A stretch of DNA of 64,000 bases from NCBI GenBank assembly GCA_963805305.1, contig CAWDTM010000008.1, positions 620,001 through 684,000 of the forward strand, given 5' to 3'. This document shows, one piece after another, positions 16,713-25,977 of this stretch. Both the position numbers and the translations under genes were made by a program. The notes beneath the pieces were generated by a model. It ran no database searches and was not told the origin of the DNA. It saw only the letters and a list, made by a program, of their open reading frames with translations. Position 1 is the stretch's first letter; every line of letters begins with the position of its first letter. This DNA comes from CAVXEH01 sp963805305 (GTDB lineage Bacteria > Chloroflexota > Limnocylindria > QHBO01).

Positions 16713-16967
16713 TTAGTCGTGCGGGGCGCGACGCAGGGGCCGATGCCAGCGCTGGTAGGCGCCGTCCGATGGCTCGCCCAGGGCGACCCGGTCACCCTCG
16801 GCACCGGCGAGGGCGCTGAGGGGGACGTAGAGGTCCACCGGCACGAGCCCGGAGGTGCGAACGAGGAGATAGTCGGCGAAGACGGCGTCCACGCGCCCGA
16901 GGAGACGCCCCTCGGAACCGAAGACGCTGCTGCCCACCGTGACGGCGGGTATCGGACGGGCGTTCAT
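16713..16967 (-). CDS. PRC-barrel/DUF2171-like protein
   Basis: An 84-aa protein beginning MNARPIPAVTVGSSVFG with the pattern GRLLGRVDAVFADYLLV...VPVDLYVPLSAL. This is the beta-barrel layout of PRC-barrel or DUF2171 proteins, small domains that bind other proteins or RNA. The start is fixed by a 4-nt ATGA overlap with the stop of the upstream lipid kinase gene. A longer open frame to 17231 is low-complexity and antisense-like. Function is unknown. Confidence 0.6.
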   Translation of the reverse strand: MNARPIPAVTVGSSVFGSEGRLLGRVDAVFADYLLVRTSGLVPVDLYVPLSALAGAEGDRVALGEPSDGAYQRWHRPLRRAPHD

Positions 16968-17935
16968 GCCGGGGGTACCGTAGCCGATCCACCGGTGCCC
17001 GGCACCGAGGGCGGCGCCGCCACGTCCAGGGCAGCGTGCACGAGCTCGACGCGAACGGGGATGGACCCGAACGGCTCCCCGTCGAGGTGCACCCGGGTCT
17101 GGTCGTCCCCCTCGAGGATCACGGAGCGCGCACGGACGAACTCGACCGCGGGATGCGAGACGTGGGCCCCCCGATACATGCCGGGCAGCTGGCGGATCGC
17201 CTCGAGGCGGCTGATGTTGCCAACGATGCACAGGTCCAGCCAGCCGTCCGTGACGGTCGCCGCGGGACAGATCTGCATGCCCCCTCCGTAGTACATGCCG
17301 TTCGCGAACGCGACGAAGAGGGCGGTTCGCTCGAGACGCCGCTCGCCGTCGGGGGTCTGGAGCACCAGGCGCAGCGTCTGGTTACGGAACCGCTGGAGTT
17401 CCCAGAGGGTCGAAAGGAGGTAGCCCAGCCGCCCGCGCTGCCACCGGGAGCGGTGGGCCATGGCCGCCGCGACCTGGGCGTCGAATCCGGCGCCGCCGGC
17501 GGCCGCGAAGTACCGCCGGGTGCCGGCAGGCCCTTCCCCGCGGGTGGCCAGGCCCACATCGATTCGGAGCAGGTCGGCCCCCAGTGCCATGGTCAGGGCA
17601 TCCTCGCCGTGATGCGGGAGACCGAGGCTGCGGGCCAGGTCGTTCCCGCTTCCCCCGGCCAGGATGCCCAGCGAAAGGTTCGAACCGGCCTCCATGATCC
17701 CGTTCACGATCTCCTGGACCGTACCGTCGCCCCCGACCGCCACGACGCGGTCATGCCCTGCTGCGGCCGCGTGGAGGGCGATCTCGCGCGCGTGATCGGG
17801 TGCCTCTGTCTCCACGAGCCGGGCCGCCGGCGCGGTGGCGTCCAGCCGCCGCCGCAACCACGGTTCAAGGTGGAGCGCCCGGCCGTCACCCGCGACCGGG
17901 TTCACGATCAGGAGTGGAGCGGACGACGTCGGCAT
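16964..17935 (-). CDS. Diacylglycerol kinase-family lipid kinase
   Basis: A 323-aa lipid kinase of the DagK/YegS/BmrU family, which phosphorylates diacylglycerol or a related lipid at the membrane using ATP. Marks: LLIVNPVAGDGRA at the N-terminus, the nucleotide-binding GGDGT (residues 68-72) and GGSGNDLARSL, then the beta-sandwich C-terminal domain with FFAAAGGAGFDAQVA-like and NGMYYGGGMQI segments. The substrate is not determinable. CACAAT ends 7 nt before the ATG and may be a -10 for a leaderless mRNA. It is coupled to the small PRC-barrel-like gene. Confidence 0.9.
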   Translation of the reverse strand: MPTSSAPLLIVNPVAGDGRALHLEPWLRRRLDATAPAARLVETEAPDHAREIALHAAAAGHDRVVAVGGDGTVQEIVNGIMEAGSNLSLGILAGGSGNDLARSLGLPHHGEDALTMALGADLLRIDVGLATRGEGPAGTRRYFAAAGGAGFDAQVAAAMAHRSRWQRGRLGYLLSTLWELQRFRNQTLRLVLQTPDGERRLERTALFVAFANGMYYGGGMQICPAATVTDGWLDLCIVGNISRLEAIRQLPGMYRGAHVSHPAVEFVRARSVILEGDDQTRVHLDGEPFGSIPVRVELVHAALDVAAPPSVPGTGGSATVPPA

Positions 17936-17942
17936 GCCGCAG

Positions 17943-17948
17943 ATTGTG
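17943..17948 (-). promoter_or_regulatory. -10-like hexamer 7 nt before the lipid kinase gene
   Basis: CACAAT on the minus strand (4 of 6 to TATAAT), 7 nt before the ATG at 17935. Weaker than the TAnnnT examples. Confidence 0.3.
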
Positions 17949-18099
17949 CACGGCGGCGGGTGCGCGGCGAGCCCCGCTCGGGACGTTCATCCCGGTGGGT
18001 CAGGGTCGGATGTCCACGAACGGGACCGGCAGGTCATTCGTTGGAACCGATGGAGCACCGAGCAAGACCCGCCCTCCAGCAAGAGGACATGACCAGCAC

Positions 18100-18501
18100 A
18101 TGCATCGTCTTCGAATCTACAGCGTGGTCGCCGCGGTGGCGTCACTCGCGCTCACAGCAGGCATCACCACCGCGCACCTGATGCCGGCGGCATCCGATCC
18201 GGGCCTCACCACGGCGCGCCAGGCATCGGGACAGGACGTGCCGATGGGCGTCGACGGCTCGTTCACGGACACCACGGCCACCGGGAATACCGCTGACGCG
18301 CCCGCCGACACGCACGGATACACCGTGTCGCAGGCGGCGCAGGGCCCGACGCCGAGCGACGGCGGCTGGGCGAACCACGGCGCATACGTCAGTTCCATCG
18401 CGACGGGCTGGGGTCAGCAGCACGCGGCTGCCCATCAGAGCAACGCCCCGAGCCCTGAGGAGCTGGCGCAGGCAACGGACGGGCTGTCACACCGTCCCTG
18501 A
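18100..18501 (+). CDS. Small secreted hypothetical protein
   Basis: A 133-aa protein with a basic N-terminus and one hydrophobic helix (YSVVAAVASLALTAGITTAHL), fitting a signal peptide with cleavage near residues 25-30. The mature part is Ala/Gly/Thr/Gln/Ser-rich and has no recognisable domain. AGAGGA lies 12 nt upstream, longer than ideal, so the start is not certain. The gene is convergent with the molybdoenzyme gene (stops 10 nt apart). Codon pattern looks coding, but the product has no known family. Confidence 0.5.
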   Translation: MHRLRIYSVVAAVASLALTAGITTAHLMPAASDPGLTTARQASGQDVPMGVDGSFTDTTATGNTADAPADTHGYTVSQAAQGPTPSDGGWANHGAYVSSIATGWGQQHAAAHQSNAPSPEELAQATDGLSHRP

Positions 18502-18511
18502 GCGTCCCTGC

Positions 18512-20077
18512 CTAGGAGATCTGCAGACTGACCTGGTGATAGCCGGTCGCTCCGTTGGGCGCCGGGTCGTGCGGGGTGGCAAGCTGCAGCTCGCCCGTCC
18601 CGTCGGTCGCGCGCACCCGGAGCGTGTGGCGGCCTGAGGTGGCCGCCCACCGGTAGACCCACTGCACCCACGTGCTGCCCGAGATGGGCGTTGCCAGATC
18701 GGCCGCCTGCCACGCTCCGTCGTCGACCTGCACCTCGACCTTGCCGATGCCGCGGTCCGGGGCCCAGGCCACACCCGCGACCGGAACGGTGCCGGCGCGC
18801 GGAGACGAGCCAGCGCGCGGCGTGTCGATGCGCGATGCGGTCTTGATGGGTCCCAGCTTCGACCACCCGAGCGGAACCCAGTAGGCATCGAAGGCCTCGA
18901 GCGTCGTCAGCTCGATGTTCGTCAGCCACTTCGTGGCCGACACGTAGCCGTAGAGCCCGGGAACGATGAGCCGCGCCGGGAATCCGTGCGCGGCAGGAAG
19001 CGGATCCCCGTTCATGGCAAGCGCAATGAGCGCTTCCCGGTCCGAGTCGGTCAGCCACGCCGTGGGGAACCCGCTCGTCCAGCCGTCGAACGCCCTCCCG
19101 ACGATCTGCGTCGCGTCGGCATGCACCCCGGCGCGATCGAGCACCTCCCGCAGGCGCACTCCCCGCCAGAGGGCGTTGCCCACGAGGTCACCGCCAACCT
19201 CGTTCGAGACGCACTGGATCGTGACGTACTCCTCGTGCAGCGGCATGGCGCGCAGCTCGTCGTACGTGAAGCTCAGCTCGTGGTCGACCATGCCGGTCAC
19301 GGTGAGGTGCCACGTCGATGCATCAACATGAGGCGTGAGGAGCTGGGTGTCGATTCGGTAGAAGTCATTGTTGGGCGTGACCAGGGGCGAGATCCCCGGT
19401 ACGTCGAGCCGGGCGGCGGCTGGCACCGGCGGGGCAGTCTCGGCCGGCGCGGGCACGTCCCCGAAGGCGACGGCGGAGGAGCCTCGGTTGGTCAGGAGAA
19501 CGCGGCCGAGCAGCCCGGCAGCGAGGGCACCGGCGCCGATCCCCATGGTCGTGCCCAGGAAGCGGCGGCGTGACCAGTCCGGCATCTCGGCAACGGGCGC
19601 ACGGGCAGCCCGCCGCGACGCCAACCTGAGCAGGAAGGAGAGCACCTGCCAGGCGACGATCACCGAGACGGCCAGCGACCCGACCGCGAGAATGCCATCG
19701 ACCAGCGGGTCCCGGAATGCCGCGACGAGGGCCACCAGGGCCACCACGCCAAAGCCGCCCACCGCCAGGCGGAACCGGAGGTCGCTCCGGTCCTCGTCCC
19801 CGCGTCCTGAGCGGGCGAGCATGCCCAGTCCGGCGGAGATCGCCAACGCCACGAGCAGGACCGCCAGGCTGAGGACCAGCTTGTCGTTCTTCCCCAGCAA
19901 CCCAACCAGGGCCTGCTCCGCGCCGGGCGGCTGAAGGGCGATGACGAGCGACCCCATCTCCGCGACCGGGGACGGCGCACCGTCAAAGAGTCCCGCCAGC
20001 AGCTCGGCGGCGCCCAGGGCGGCGCCTCCGGCGACGAGCCCGGCCATGGCTCCGGCGAGACGGGAGGGTCGATGCAT
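18512..20077 (-). CDS. Membrane-anchored sulfite-oxidase-type molybdopterin oxidoreductase
   Basis: A 521-aa enzyme. Residues 1-155 hold about four to five transmembrane helices. An RRRFLG twin-arginine-like motif (residues 170-175) with a further hydrophobic stretch follows, then the Mo-pterin catalytic domain, in which Cys289 (TIQCVSN) is the expected molybdenum ligand and GDLVGNALWRGVRLREVL is family-typical. The C-terminal Ig-like dimerisation domain ends the protein. This architecture (multi-TM plus SUOX fold) resembles MsrP/YedY-like and sulfite-oxidase-like proteins acting on the extracytoplasmic side; the substrate is unknown. The start at 20077 excludes 37 low-complexity upstream residues. 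Confidence 0.88.
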   Translation of the reverse strand: MHRPSRLAGAMAGLVAGGAALGAAELLAGLFDGAPSPVAEMGSLVIALQPPGAEQALVGLLGKNDKLVLSLAVLLVALAISAGLGMLARSGRGDEDRSDLRFRLAVGGFGVVALVALVAAFRDPLVDGILAVGSLAVSVIVAWQVLSFLLRLASRRAARAPVAEMPDWSRRRFLGTTMGIGAGALAAGLLGRVLLTNRGSSAVAFGDVPAPAETAPPVPAAARLDVPGISPLVTPNNDFYRIDTQLLTPHVDASTWHLTVTGMVDHELSFTYDELRAMPLHEEYVTIQCVSNEVGGDLVGNALWRGVRLREVLDRAGVHADATQIVGRAFDGWTSGFPTAWLTDSDREALIALAMNGDPLPAAHGFPARLIVPGLYGYVSATKWLTNIELTTLEAFDAYWVPLGWSKLGPIKTASRIDTPRAGSSPRAGTVPVAGVAWAPDRGIGKVEVQVDDGAWQAADLATPISGSTWVQWVYRWAATSGRHTLRVRATDGTGELQLATPHDPAPNGATGYHQVSLQIS

Positions 20078-20142
20078 GGGCGCATTCAACCCGTTTCGTG
20101 TGACGGCCGTGTGAAAGATGGGCGAAGGCGATGCGGCGCGCG

Positions 20143-20148
20143 TATCGT
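20143..20148 (+). promoter_or_regulatory. -10-like hexamer 6 nt before the alpha/beta hydrolase
   Basis: TATCGT, 6 nt before the ATG at 20155, in the divergent gap with the molybdoenzyme gene. The identical hexamer and spacing occur before the methyltransferase gene at 58881. Confidence 0.45.
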
Positions 20149-20154
20149 CAGTGG

Positions 20155-20670
20155 ATGCCGCCACGCATCGTTCTCGCCCCCGGCGCATCCGGGTCGGTCG
20201 CCGCTCTTGCCCCGCAGCTCCGTGGCCTCCGGGCGCGCGGCCTGGAGGCGCGCGCGATCACGTTGCCGCGCGGCCTCGCCCAACGCGCCGTCCCCGTCTA
20301 TCGCGCGGCCGTGCTCGAGCCGGACGCCACCATCATCGGTGGCCATTCCTTCGGTGGGCGGGTGGCCAGCCTGCTCGCCGCGGATGAGCCGGTGGCCGGG
20401 CTGCTCCTCCTCTCGTATCCGCTTCACCGACCGGGCCACCCGGAGGGATGGGACGAGCGCACGGCGCACTGGGATCGCATCGGCTGTCCGGTGCTGCTGC
20501 TCTCGGGGGAATCGGATCCCTTCGCGCGAATCGACCTGCTTCGGAAGGCCGCGGCACGCCTCCGCGATGCACAGCTGATCACCTATCCGCGGGTACGCCA
20601 CGGTCTGTCACCGGTGCTGGGGGACGCGATGGACGCAATTGCAGCGTGGGCCTCTGCGTTCGACGGCTAG
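20155..20670 (+). CDS. Alpha/beta hydrolase, KANL3/Tex30-like
   Basis: A 171-aa small alpha/beta hydrolase with an early PGASG oxyanion loop, nucleophile elbow GGHSFGG, an acid-region segment LLLSGESDPF and a terminal VRHG supplying the catalytic His. All triad residues appear present. It matches the compact KANL3/Tex30-type hydrolases of unknown substrate. I choose the ATG at 20155 because TATCGT precedes it by 6 nt; a start at 20131 would lie upstream of that promoter element. Confidence 0.8.
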   Translation: MPPRIVLAPGASGSVAALAPQLRGLRARGLEARAITLPRGLAQRAVPVYRAAVLEPDATIIGGHSFGGRVASLLAADEPVAGLLLLSYPLHRPGHPEGWDERTAHWDRIGCPVLLLSGESDPFARIDLLRKAAARLRDAQLITYPRVRHGLSPVLGDAMDAIAAWASAFDG

Positions 20671-20708
20671 CCCCCACGCCCGCGGTGCGCCGGTTCGGTC
20701 CCACCCTC

Positions 20709-20714
20709 TACACT
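20709..20714 (+). promoter_or_regulatory. -10-like hexamer 8 nt before the tandem cyclase
   Basis: TACACT, 8 nt upstream of the ATG at 20723. No Shine-Dalgarno is present, so the transcript is probably leaderless. Confidence 0.45.
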
Positions 20715-20722
20715 CGGACGGC

Positions 20723-23700
20723 ATGACGACGGCCGGTTCGATCCCCTGTCCGAGCTGTGGGAGGTCGGTCCCTGATCGGTACCGGCGCTGCGGCTACTGC
20801 GCCACGGTCCTCGATCCCGCTCGCGCGCCGGGGGAGATTCGCCGGACGGCGACCATCGTCACCTCTGACCTGAAGGGCTCCACCAGCCTTGGCGAGCGCC
20901 TCGATCCCGAGTCCCTCCGCGAGCTGCTCACCCGCTACTTCGACGAGATGCGCCTGGTCTTCGAATCGTATGGCGGCACGATCGAGAAGATCATCGGCGA
21001 TGCCATCGTGGCTGCCTTCGGCCTGCCGACCCGTCGGGACGACGATCCGCTGCGGGCGGTCGCGGCGGCCGCCGAGAGCCTGCGGACGCTGAGCGCGCTC
21101 AACGAGCAGTTCGAGCGCGCCTACGGGGTGCGGCTCGAGAATCGGACCGGCATCGCGAGCGGCGAGGTGGTCGTCGGGGAGGCGAGCGAAGGGCAGCACG
21201 TGCTGACCGGGGACACCGTCCGGATCGCGACGGTCATGGAGCAGAATTCGCCTCCGATGGAGGTGCTGCTGGCGGCCTCGACCTACGAGCTCGTCGCCGA
21301 CCAGGTCGAGGTGGAGTCCCTGCCGGGTGTCGCCGTCAAGGGTGTCGCGGCTCCGCTCGACGGCTATCGGCTGGTCTCCCTCTCGAGCGAGGCCGAGGAA
21401 CACCTCCGGGCCGGTGCTGCTCAGACCGCCACGGACGCTCGAATCTGCCCCAACTGTGGCGAGGATAACCTGCCCGCCTTCACGACCTGCGGTACCTGCG
21501 GCGGCGCGCTCGATCGAGCCGCCCCCGCCGCCGAACGACGCAAGACCGTCACGCTCGTCTTCGCCGATCCACGCCCCACCACGACGACCGGCGAGCGGCC
21601 CAGTCCCGAGGCGCTCCGGGCCGTGATGTCAAGCTACTTCGAAACGGTCCATCCGATCCTCGAGCGCCACGGGGGCACGGTCGAGAAGTTCATCGGCGAC
21701 GCGATGATGGCCGTCTTCGGACTGCCGGTCCTCCACGAGGATGACGCCCTGCGCGCCACGCGGGCCGCGCTCGAGATGCAGCAGGCCCTGCCGGATCTGA
21801 ACGCCGCGCTCGAGGCAGCGTGGGGCGTCACGCTCGAGACCCACATCGGCGTCAACACCGGCGAAGTCATCGCGGGAGATGCCAGCCTCGGGCAGCGCCT
21901 GGTCACCGGAGACGCCGTCAACACCGCCGCGCGGCTCGAGCAGGCCGCGGGGGCCCGAGAGGTGCTTCTCGGTGGTCTCACCTTTCGCCTCGCACGCGAC
22001 CAGATCGAGGCCGACGAGGTCGAGCCGCTCACCCTGAAGGGCAAGGCCGAGCCGGTTCCGGCCTACCGCCTGCGATCGGTGGCCACCGTGGACCAGGCCG
22101 TCCGGCGTCGCAACGAAGGGCCGATGGTCGGCCGCGAGAAGGAGCTGGCGGCGTTGACGGAGCTGTATGCCCGCGCCGTGGACCAGGGCTCCTGCGAGCT
22201 GGCCGCGGTTGTGGGTGACGCGGGAGTCGGCAAATCACGCCTCATCGCCGAGTTCACCTCCGGGACGGCTCCCGCCGCGCATGTCATTCGGGGCAAATGC
22301 CTGCCGTACGGTGACGGCATCACGTTCTGGCCTCTGCGCGAGGCTGCGCGCGACGCCGCCGGCATCGGCGTCGACGAAGGCGCCGCATCGGCGCTCGAGA
22401 AGCTGCGGGCCACGATCGAGACCGACGAGGTCGTGGACCGCCTCGCGTCGGTGATGGGCCTGTCAACGACGCCGTACCCGGTCCCGGAGATCCAGTGGGG
22501 TGCCCGGAAGTTCCTGGAGCACCTGGGCGGCCGCAGGCCGGTGGTCATGATCGTCGAGGACATCCACTGGGCCGAGACCACGTTCCTCGAGCTCCTGCAG
22601 AGCCTCGTGACGAGCGTCGAGCATGCCCCGGTCCTGCTCCTGTGCACCAGCCGCCACGAGCTCCTCGACCGCGATCCGGATTGGGGGCTGGCCGATGGCG
22701 CCGTCCGGCTCGTCCTGCGGCCGCTGACCGACTCCGATGCCGGTCTGGTGGTGGCTGGTCTGCTGGGCGGCACCGGCCTTCCGGAAGGAATCCGGCAGCG
22801 CATCGTGGATGCCTCGGCCGGCAATCCCCTGTTCGTCGAGCAGCTTCTGTCCATGCTCATCGACAACGGCTCTCTGCGCCAGACCGACGGGCGCTGGGAG
22901 CAGGTCCGCGACCTCGCCGCGCTCGATGTCCCGCCCACCATCCAGGCCCTGCTGGCCGCCCGCCTCGACCTGCTGGAGGCGCCGGAGCGGGCTGTGATCG
23001 AGCCCGCATCGGTCATCGGCCAGACCTTCGCGCAGGCAGCCGTGTCCGAGCTGGTCAGGTCGGACCAGTCACCCGACGTGCCGGAGCGCCTGCTGGCGAT
23101 CGCGCGCCGTGAGCTCATCGCCTCCAGCCCCGGCACCGCCGGTGACGAGGCGGCCTACCGGTTCGCGCACATCCTGGTGCGCGATGCCGCGTACAACGGT
23201 CTCCTCAAGCGCGCGCGTGCCGAATTCCACGAGCGCTTCGTGGACTGGGCCGAGGAGCTCAACCGCCGCCAGGGCAGGGCCGGTCACGAGTTCGAGGAGA
23301 TCCACGGCTATCACCTCGAACAGGCGTACCGCTATCTCAGCGATCTGGGCACCATCGACGAGCACGCACGGCGTGTGGGCATTCGCGCCTCCGAGAAGCT
23401 GGCCAGCGCGGGGCGCCGCGCCCAGGCTCGTGGAGACATGCCGGCGGCGGTCAGCCTGCTCCGCCGTGCAGCCGCCACACGGTCGCGCCTTGACCCGGGT
23501 CGCCTGTCGCTCCTCCCGGACCTGGGAGAGGCGCTCATGGAAGCCGGCGAGTTTGACGATGCGGACAACATCCTTCGCGAGGCAGCGGCTGCCGGCGCCG
23601 AGACCAAGAACGAAACCCTCAGCGCCCAGGCGAACCTGGTTCGGCTGCTGGTCCAGTCCTATTCGGGCGAGAGCGACGACTGGAGCGGACGCGTTGCCGA

Positions 23701-24640
23701 GGAGGTGGAGCGCGCACTTCCGATCTTCGAGCGCGCGGACGATGTGGCCGGAATGATGCAAGCATGGCGCTTGCGTGCCGGACTCAACGGCACGGCCGGG
23801 CGCTACGCGGAGGCCGCGCTGGCGCAGGAGGAGGTGATCCGCTACGTCGCGCGCACGGGAAACCGCCGAGCCGAGACTCGGGCCGCAGCCGGCCTGTCGA
23901 TCTCTCTGCTGTACGGGCCGACACCGGTGCCCGAGGCCATCCGCCGCTGCGACGAGCTCGTCCGACGCACGAGCTCCGACCGGCGGACGGTGGCGCTCAT
24001 GGACGCCCAGCTTGCGCAGTTGCACGCGATGCTCGGGGAGTTCGACACGGCGCGGCGCCTTTATCGTGAAACGAAGGCGACCCTGGACGACCTCGGCGTC
24101 CGTGTCCTTGCCGACTCGACGTCAATCGACTCTTCGCGGGTCGAGATCCTGGCCCAGGATTACCCCGCCGCGGAGCACGAGCTGCGTCGGGACCACGAGG
24201 CCCTGAGCGCAATTGGCGAACGCTTCCTGCTGTCCACGATCGATGGCCTCCTTGCAAGAGTTCTCGAGGCCCAGGGGAATCTCGACGAGGCCGAGGAGGT
24301 GACCCACGCCGCGGAGGATATCGCGGCCGAAGACGACGTGGACGCCCAGGCCATCTGGCGCGGCGTGCGGGCACGGATCCTGGCACGCCGTGGACGCGTG
24401 GGCGAGGCTCTGGAACTGGCAAACCAGGCGGTTGCCCTGCGCAACACGACCGACTCCCCCATCCTCCGCGCGGAGGCACTCATCGACCTCGCGGAGGTTC
24501 AGCTCGCCTCCGCCGATCCGGCTGCATGCACCGTCGCCTTGGACCGTGCGCTCGCCCTGGTGAAGGCGAAGGGCGACCTCGTGACGTCCGGGCGGCTCCG
24601 CGCCCGACGCGCGGCGATCACGGCCGCCTCAGCCGGCTGA
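20723..24640 (+). CDS. Tandem class III cyclase / AAA ATPase / TPR regulator
   Basis: A 1305-aa signalling protein. Order: zinc ribbon 1 (Cys9, 12, 23, 26); cyclase domain 1 (about 42-190); zinc ribbon 2 (Cys242, 245, 256, 259); cyclase domain 2 (about 274-425); an AAA/NB-ARC-like ATPase opening with VGREKEL and Walker A GDAGVGKS (498-505); then TPR-like helices to the end. Cyclase 1 keeps both metal aspartates (Asp49, Asp93) but has Arg167 and Val171 where the transition-state Asn and Arg belong. Cyclase 2 keeps Asp282, Asp326, Asn400 and Arg404, but its first metal loop is altered (FADPRPTT for FADIVGST). A heterodimer-like single active site is possible. Cytoplasmic; the input signal is unknown. 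The start at 20723 is supported by the -10 just upstream. Confidence 0.92.
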   Translation: MTTAGSIPCPSCGRSVPDRYRRCGYCATVLDPARAPGEIRRTATIVTSDLKGSTSLGERLDPESLRELLTRYFDEMRLVFESYGGTIEKIIGDAIVAAFGLPTRRDDDPLRAVAAAAESLRTLSALNEQFERAYGVRLENRTGIASGEVVVGEASEGQHVLTGDTVRIATVMEQNSPPMEVLLAASTYELVADQVEVESLPGVAVKGVAAPLDGYRLVSLSSEAEEHLRAGAAQTATDARICPNCGEDNLPAFTTCGTCGGALDRAAPAAERRKTVTLVFADPRPTTTTGERPSPEALRAVMSSYFETVHPILERHGGTVEKFIGDAMMAVFGLPVLHEDDALRATRAALEMQQALPDLNAALEAAWGVTLETHIGVNTGEVIAGDASLGQRLVTGDAVNTAARLEQAAGAREVLLGGLTFRLARDQIEADEVEPLTLKGKAEPVPAYRLRSVATVDQAVRRRNEGPMVGREKELAALTELYARAVDQGSCELAAVVGDAGVGKSRLIAEFTSGTAPAAHVIRGKCLPYGDGITFWPLREAARDAAGIGVDEGAASALEKLRATIETDEVVDRLASVMGLSTTPYPVPEIQWGARKFLEHLGGRRPVVMIVEDIHWAETTFLELLQSLVTSVEHAPVLLLCTSRHELLDRDPDWGLADGAVRLVLRPLTDSDAGLVVAGLLGGTGLPEGIRQRIVDASAGNPLFVEQLLSMLIDNGSLRQTDGRWEQVRDLAALDVPPTIQALLAARLDLLEAPERAVIEPASVIGQTFAQAAVSELVRSDQSPDVPERLLAIARRELIASSPGTAGDEAAYRFAHILVRDAAYNGLLKRARAEFHERFVDWAEELNRRQGRAGHEFEEIHGYHLEQAYRYLSDLGTIDEHARRVGIRASEKLASAGRRAQARGDMPAAVSLLRRAAATRSRLDPGRLSLLPDLGEALMEAGEFDDADNILREAAAAGAETKNETLSAQANLVRLLVQSYSGESDDWSGRVAEEVERALPIFERADDVAGMMQAWRLRAGLNGTAGRYAEAALAQEEVIRYVARTGNRRAETRAAAGLSISLLYGPTPVPEAIRRCDELVRRTSSDRRTVALMDAQLAQLHAMLGEFDTARRLYRETKATLDDLGVRVLADSTSIDSSRVEILAQDYPAAEHELRRDHEALSAIGERFLLSTIDGLLARVLEAQGNLDEAEEVTHAAEDIAAEDDVDAQAIWRGVRARILARRGRVGEALELANQAVALRNTTDSPILRAEALIDLAEVQLASADPAACTVALDRALALVKAKGDLVTSGRLRARRAAITAASAG

Positions 24641-24651
24641 GCCCGGCGATG

Positions 24652-24684
24652 CCGAACGCCGGGGCTGCCTGCCCCGGCGTTCGG
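24652..24684. terminator. Perfect 14-bp hairpin between convergent genes
   Basis: CCGAACGCCGGGGC and its exact reverse complement flank a 5-nt loop (TGCCT). It lies 11 nt after the cyclase stop and 24 nt before the stop of the converging DUF11-type gene, so it probably terminates both. The U-tract is poor (ACGAGTTATT). Confidence 0.7.
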
Positions 24685-24707
24685 ACGAGTTATTGCGCCA
24701 CCGCGGG

Positions 24708-25661
24708 TCAATAGCCGCGGTAGTTGCCATTCGTGTAGGTCCAGATGGTGATCGTTGTCGTCGTGCCGTTGTCATGCTCGATCAGGCACGGTGCGTTGCT
24801 GGGGTTCGTCGGCGAGTCGCAAATGTCGCCCCCCTCATTTGCCTCCTCGCCGTTCAGCTGCTCGTAGCCGCCGCTGTCAAGGGCGTGGATGACGTTGACC
24901 TCGTTATAGGCGGGGGGACCGTCGTCCTCGTTGTCGGGCGTGATCAGCGAGTGGTCGATGGTGAGCGTGATCGGGAAGGGGGCCCCGTACGTCTGACCGT
25001 TGCCCACGTTCACGTTGGACCACTGGCCGATGCAGCTCAGGTGCAGCTGCGCGCACCAATCAGTACCGGCGATGGTATTGGTCTGCTGCAGAGCAACGAC
25101 GATGTTCGAACCGGACGGGGCGGTGACGTTCGTCGATTGCTGCGTGCCCCCAGTGCTCAACTGCTGGCCACCGGAGAGGAATGCGAAGGCGCCGGCAAGG
25201 CTCGCATCGCTGGTCAAGGTTGTGGTTGCCGACACGGTCTGCGCATCGACGATCCACCGCCCGGTGACTGCCTCACCGACCCGAATGGTCATGCTCGTGC
25301 CGCTCGATGGCGTCTTGTAGGCGACCGTGACACCAGCCTGACCCCCCGGTGCAACCGGGCCGATGTCGCACAGGAACGCTCGTGCGGCGCAGGTCCCCTG
25401 ATCCGGCACGGCCTGCCCGAACGACGCGCCGCGCGGGGTCGTCGCTGCGAGAACGACATGATTGAAGGCAACGGCTGAGTTGTTGGTCACCACGACACGG
25501 TACGCGGCGTCCGAACCCTTGAGGACGATGGATGGCAGCGGGGTGACGGTCACGCCGGACGGATGGGTGTAGGCAGACGTCGTCCCGGCGAGCGTTCCCG
25601 CAAGCAGAGCGCCAGCGACGCCACTGACAACGAGCGCGCGGCGGATGCGATGGATGTGCAT
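24708..25661 (-). CDS. Secreted DUF11/CARDB-type repeat protein
   Basis: A 317-aa exported protein. A signal peptide (RRALVVSGVAGALLAGTLAG) ends near residue 30. A beta-sandwich domain follows with the DUF11-like pattern of a conserved VVVTNNSAVAF and later CDIGPVAPGGQAGVTVAY. The C-terminal half is Gly/Asn/Thr-rich with four cysteines that could form two disulfides. No membrane anchor or sorting signal is visible. I use the ATG at 25661, which has GAGGTT 8 nt upstream; a TTG at 25670 is less likely. Probably a surface or extracellular structural protein; ligand unknown. Confidence 0.72.
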   Translation of the reverse strand: MHIHRIRRALVVSGVAGALLAGTLAGTTSAYTHPSGVTVTPLPSIVLKGSDAAYRVVVTNNSAVAFNHVVLAATTPRGASFGQAVPDQGTCAARAFLCDIGPVAPGGQAGVTVAYKTPSSGTSMTIRVGEAVTGRWIVDAQTVSATTTLTSDASLAGAFAFLSGGQQLSTGGTQQSTNVTAPSGSNIVVALQQTNTIAGTDWCAQLHLSCIGQWSNVNVGNGQTYGAPFPITLTIDHSLITPDNEDDGPPAYNEVNVIHALDSGGYEQLNGEEANEGGDICDSPTNPSNAPCLIEHDNGTTTTITIWTYTNGNYRGY

Positions 25662-25930
25662 GCTCGGCAACCTCAGTTAAGGGGCAGGAAGCGGGCCGGA
25701 GCCACCCCAGCGTTCGGTGCGGGGACTCGGTGACCCGGATGTGGGGGCCATGGGCTCAGGGGGATCAGTTGAGAATCCTGAGGCAATCTCCCTTTCAGCG
25801 ACGTGCTCGGGGCTCCCGACAGATTGAGCCGCGCGGCGCCCCATCCGCTGGAGCATGCGTGAGTGTAGCCGAGCACCAGGACGAAGGTAAGGGTGGCCGC
25901 CTGCCCGGGTTAGTACCTGTGGCGCGATCT
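25662..25930. other. Divergent intergenic region without a gene
   Basis: Together with the inverted repeat at 25931-25950 and the short stretch to 25977, this is a 316-nt divergent promoter region between the DUF11-type gene and the ion-channel gene. It holds a 6-bp inverted repeat CTCAGG/CCTGAG (25755-25760 and 25777-25782). I see no consensus promoter and no convincing small gene. Confidence 0.5.
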
Positions 25931-25950
25931 GTGGTGCATACACGCACCAC
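25931..25950 (+). promoter_or_regulatory. Inverted repeat upstream of the ion channel gene
   Basis: GTGGTGC and GCACCAC are separated by 6 nt and end 27 nt before the channel ATG. The size and position fit an operator for a dimeric repressor, although an RNA hairpin is equally possible. No partner regulator can be named. Confidence 0.4.
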
Positions 25951-25977
25951 GGTGGCGACGGCAGCGCCCCATCTGAC

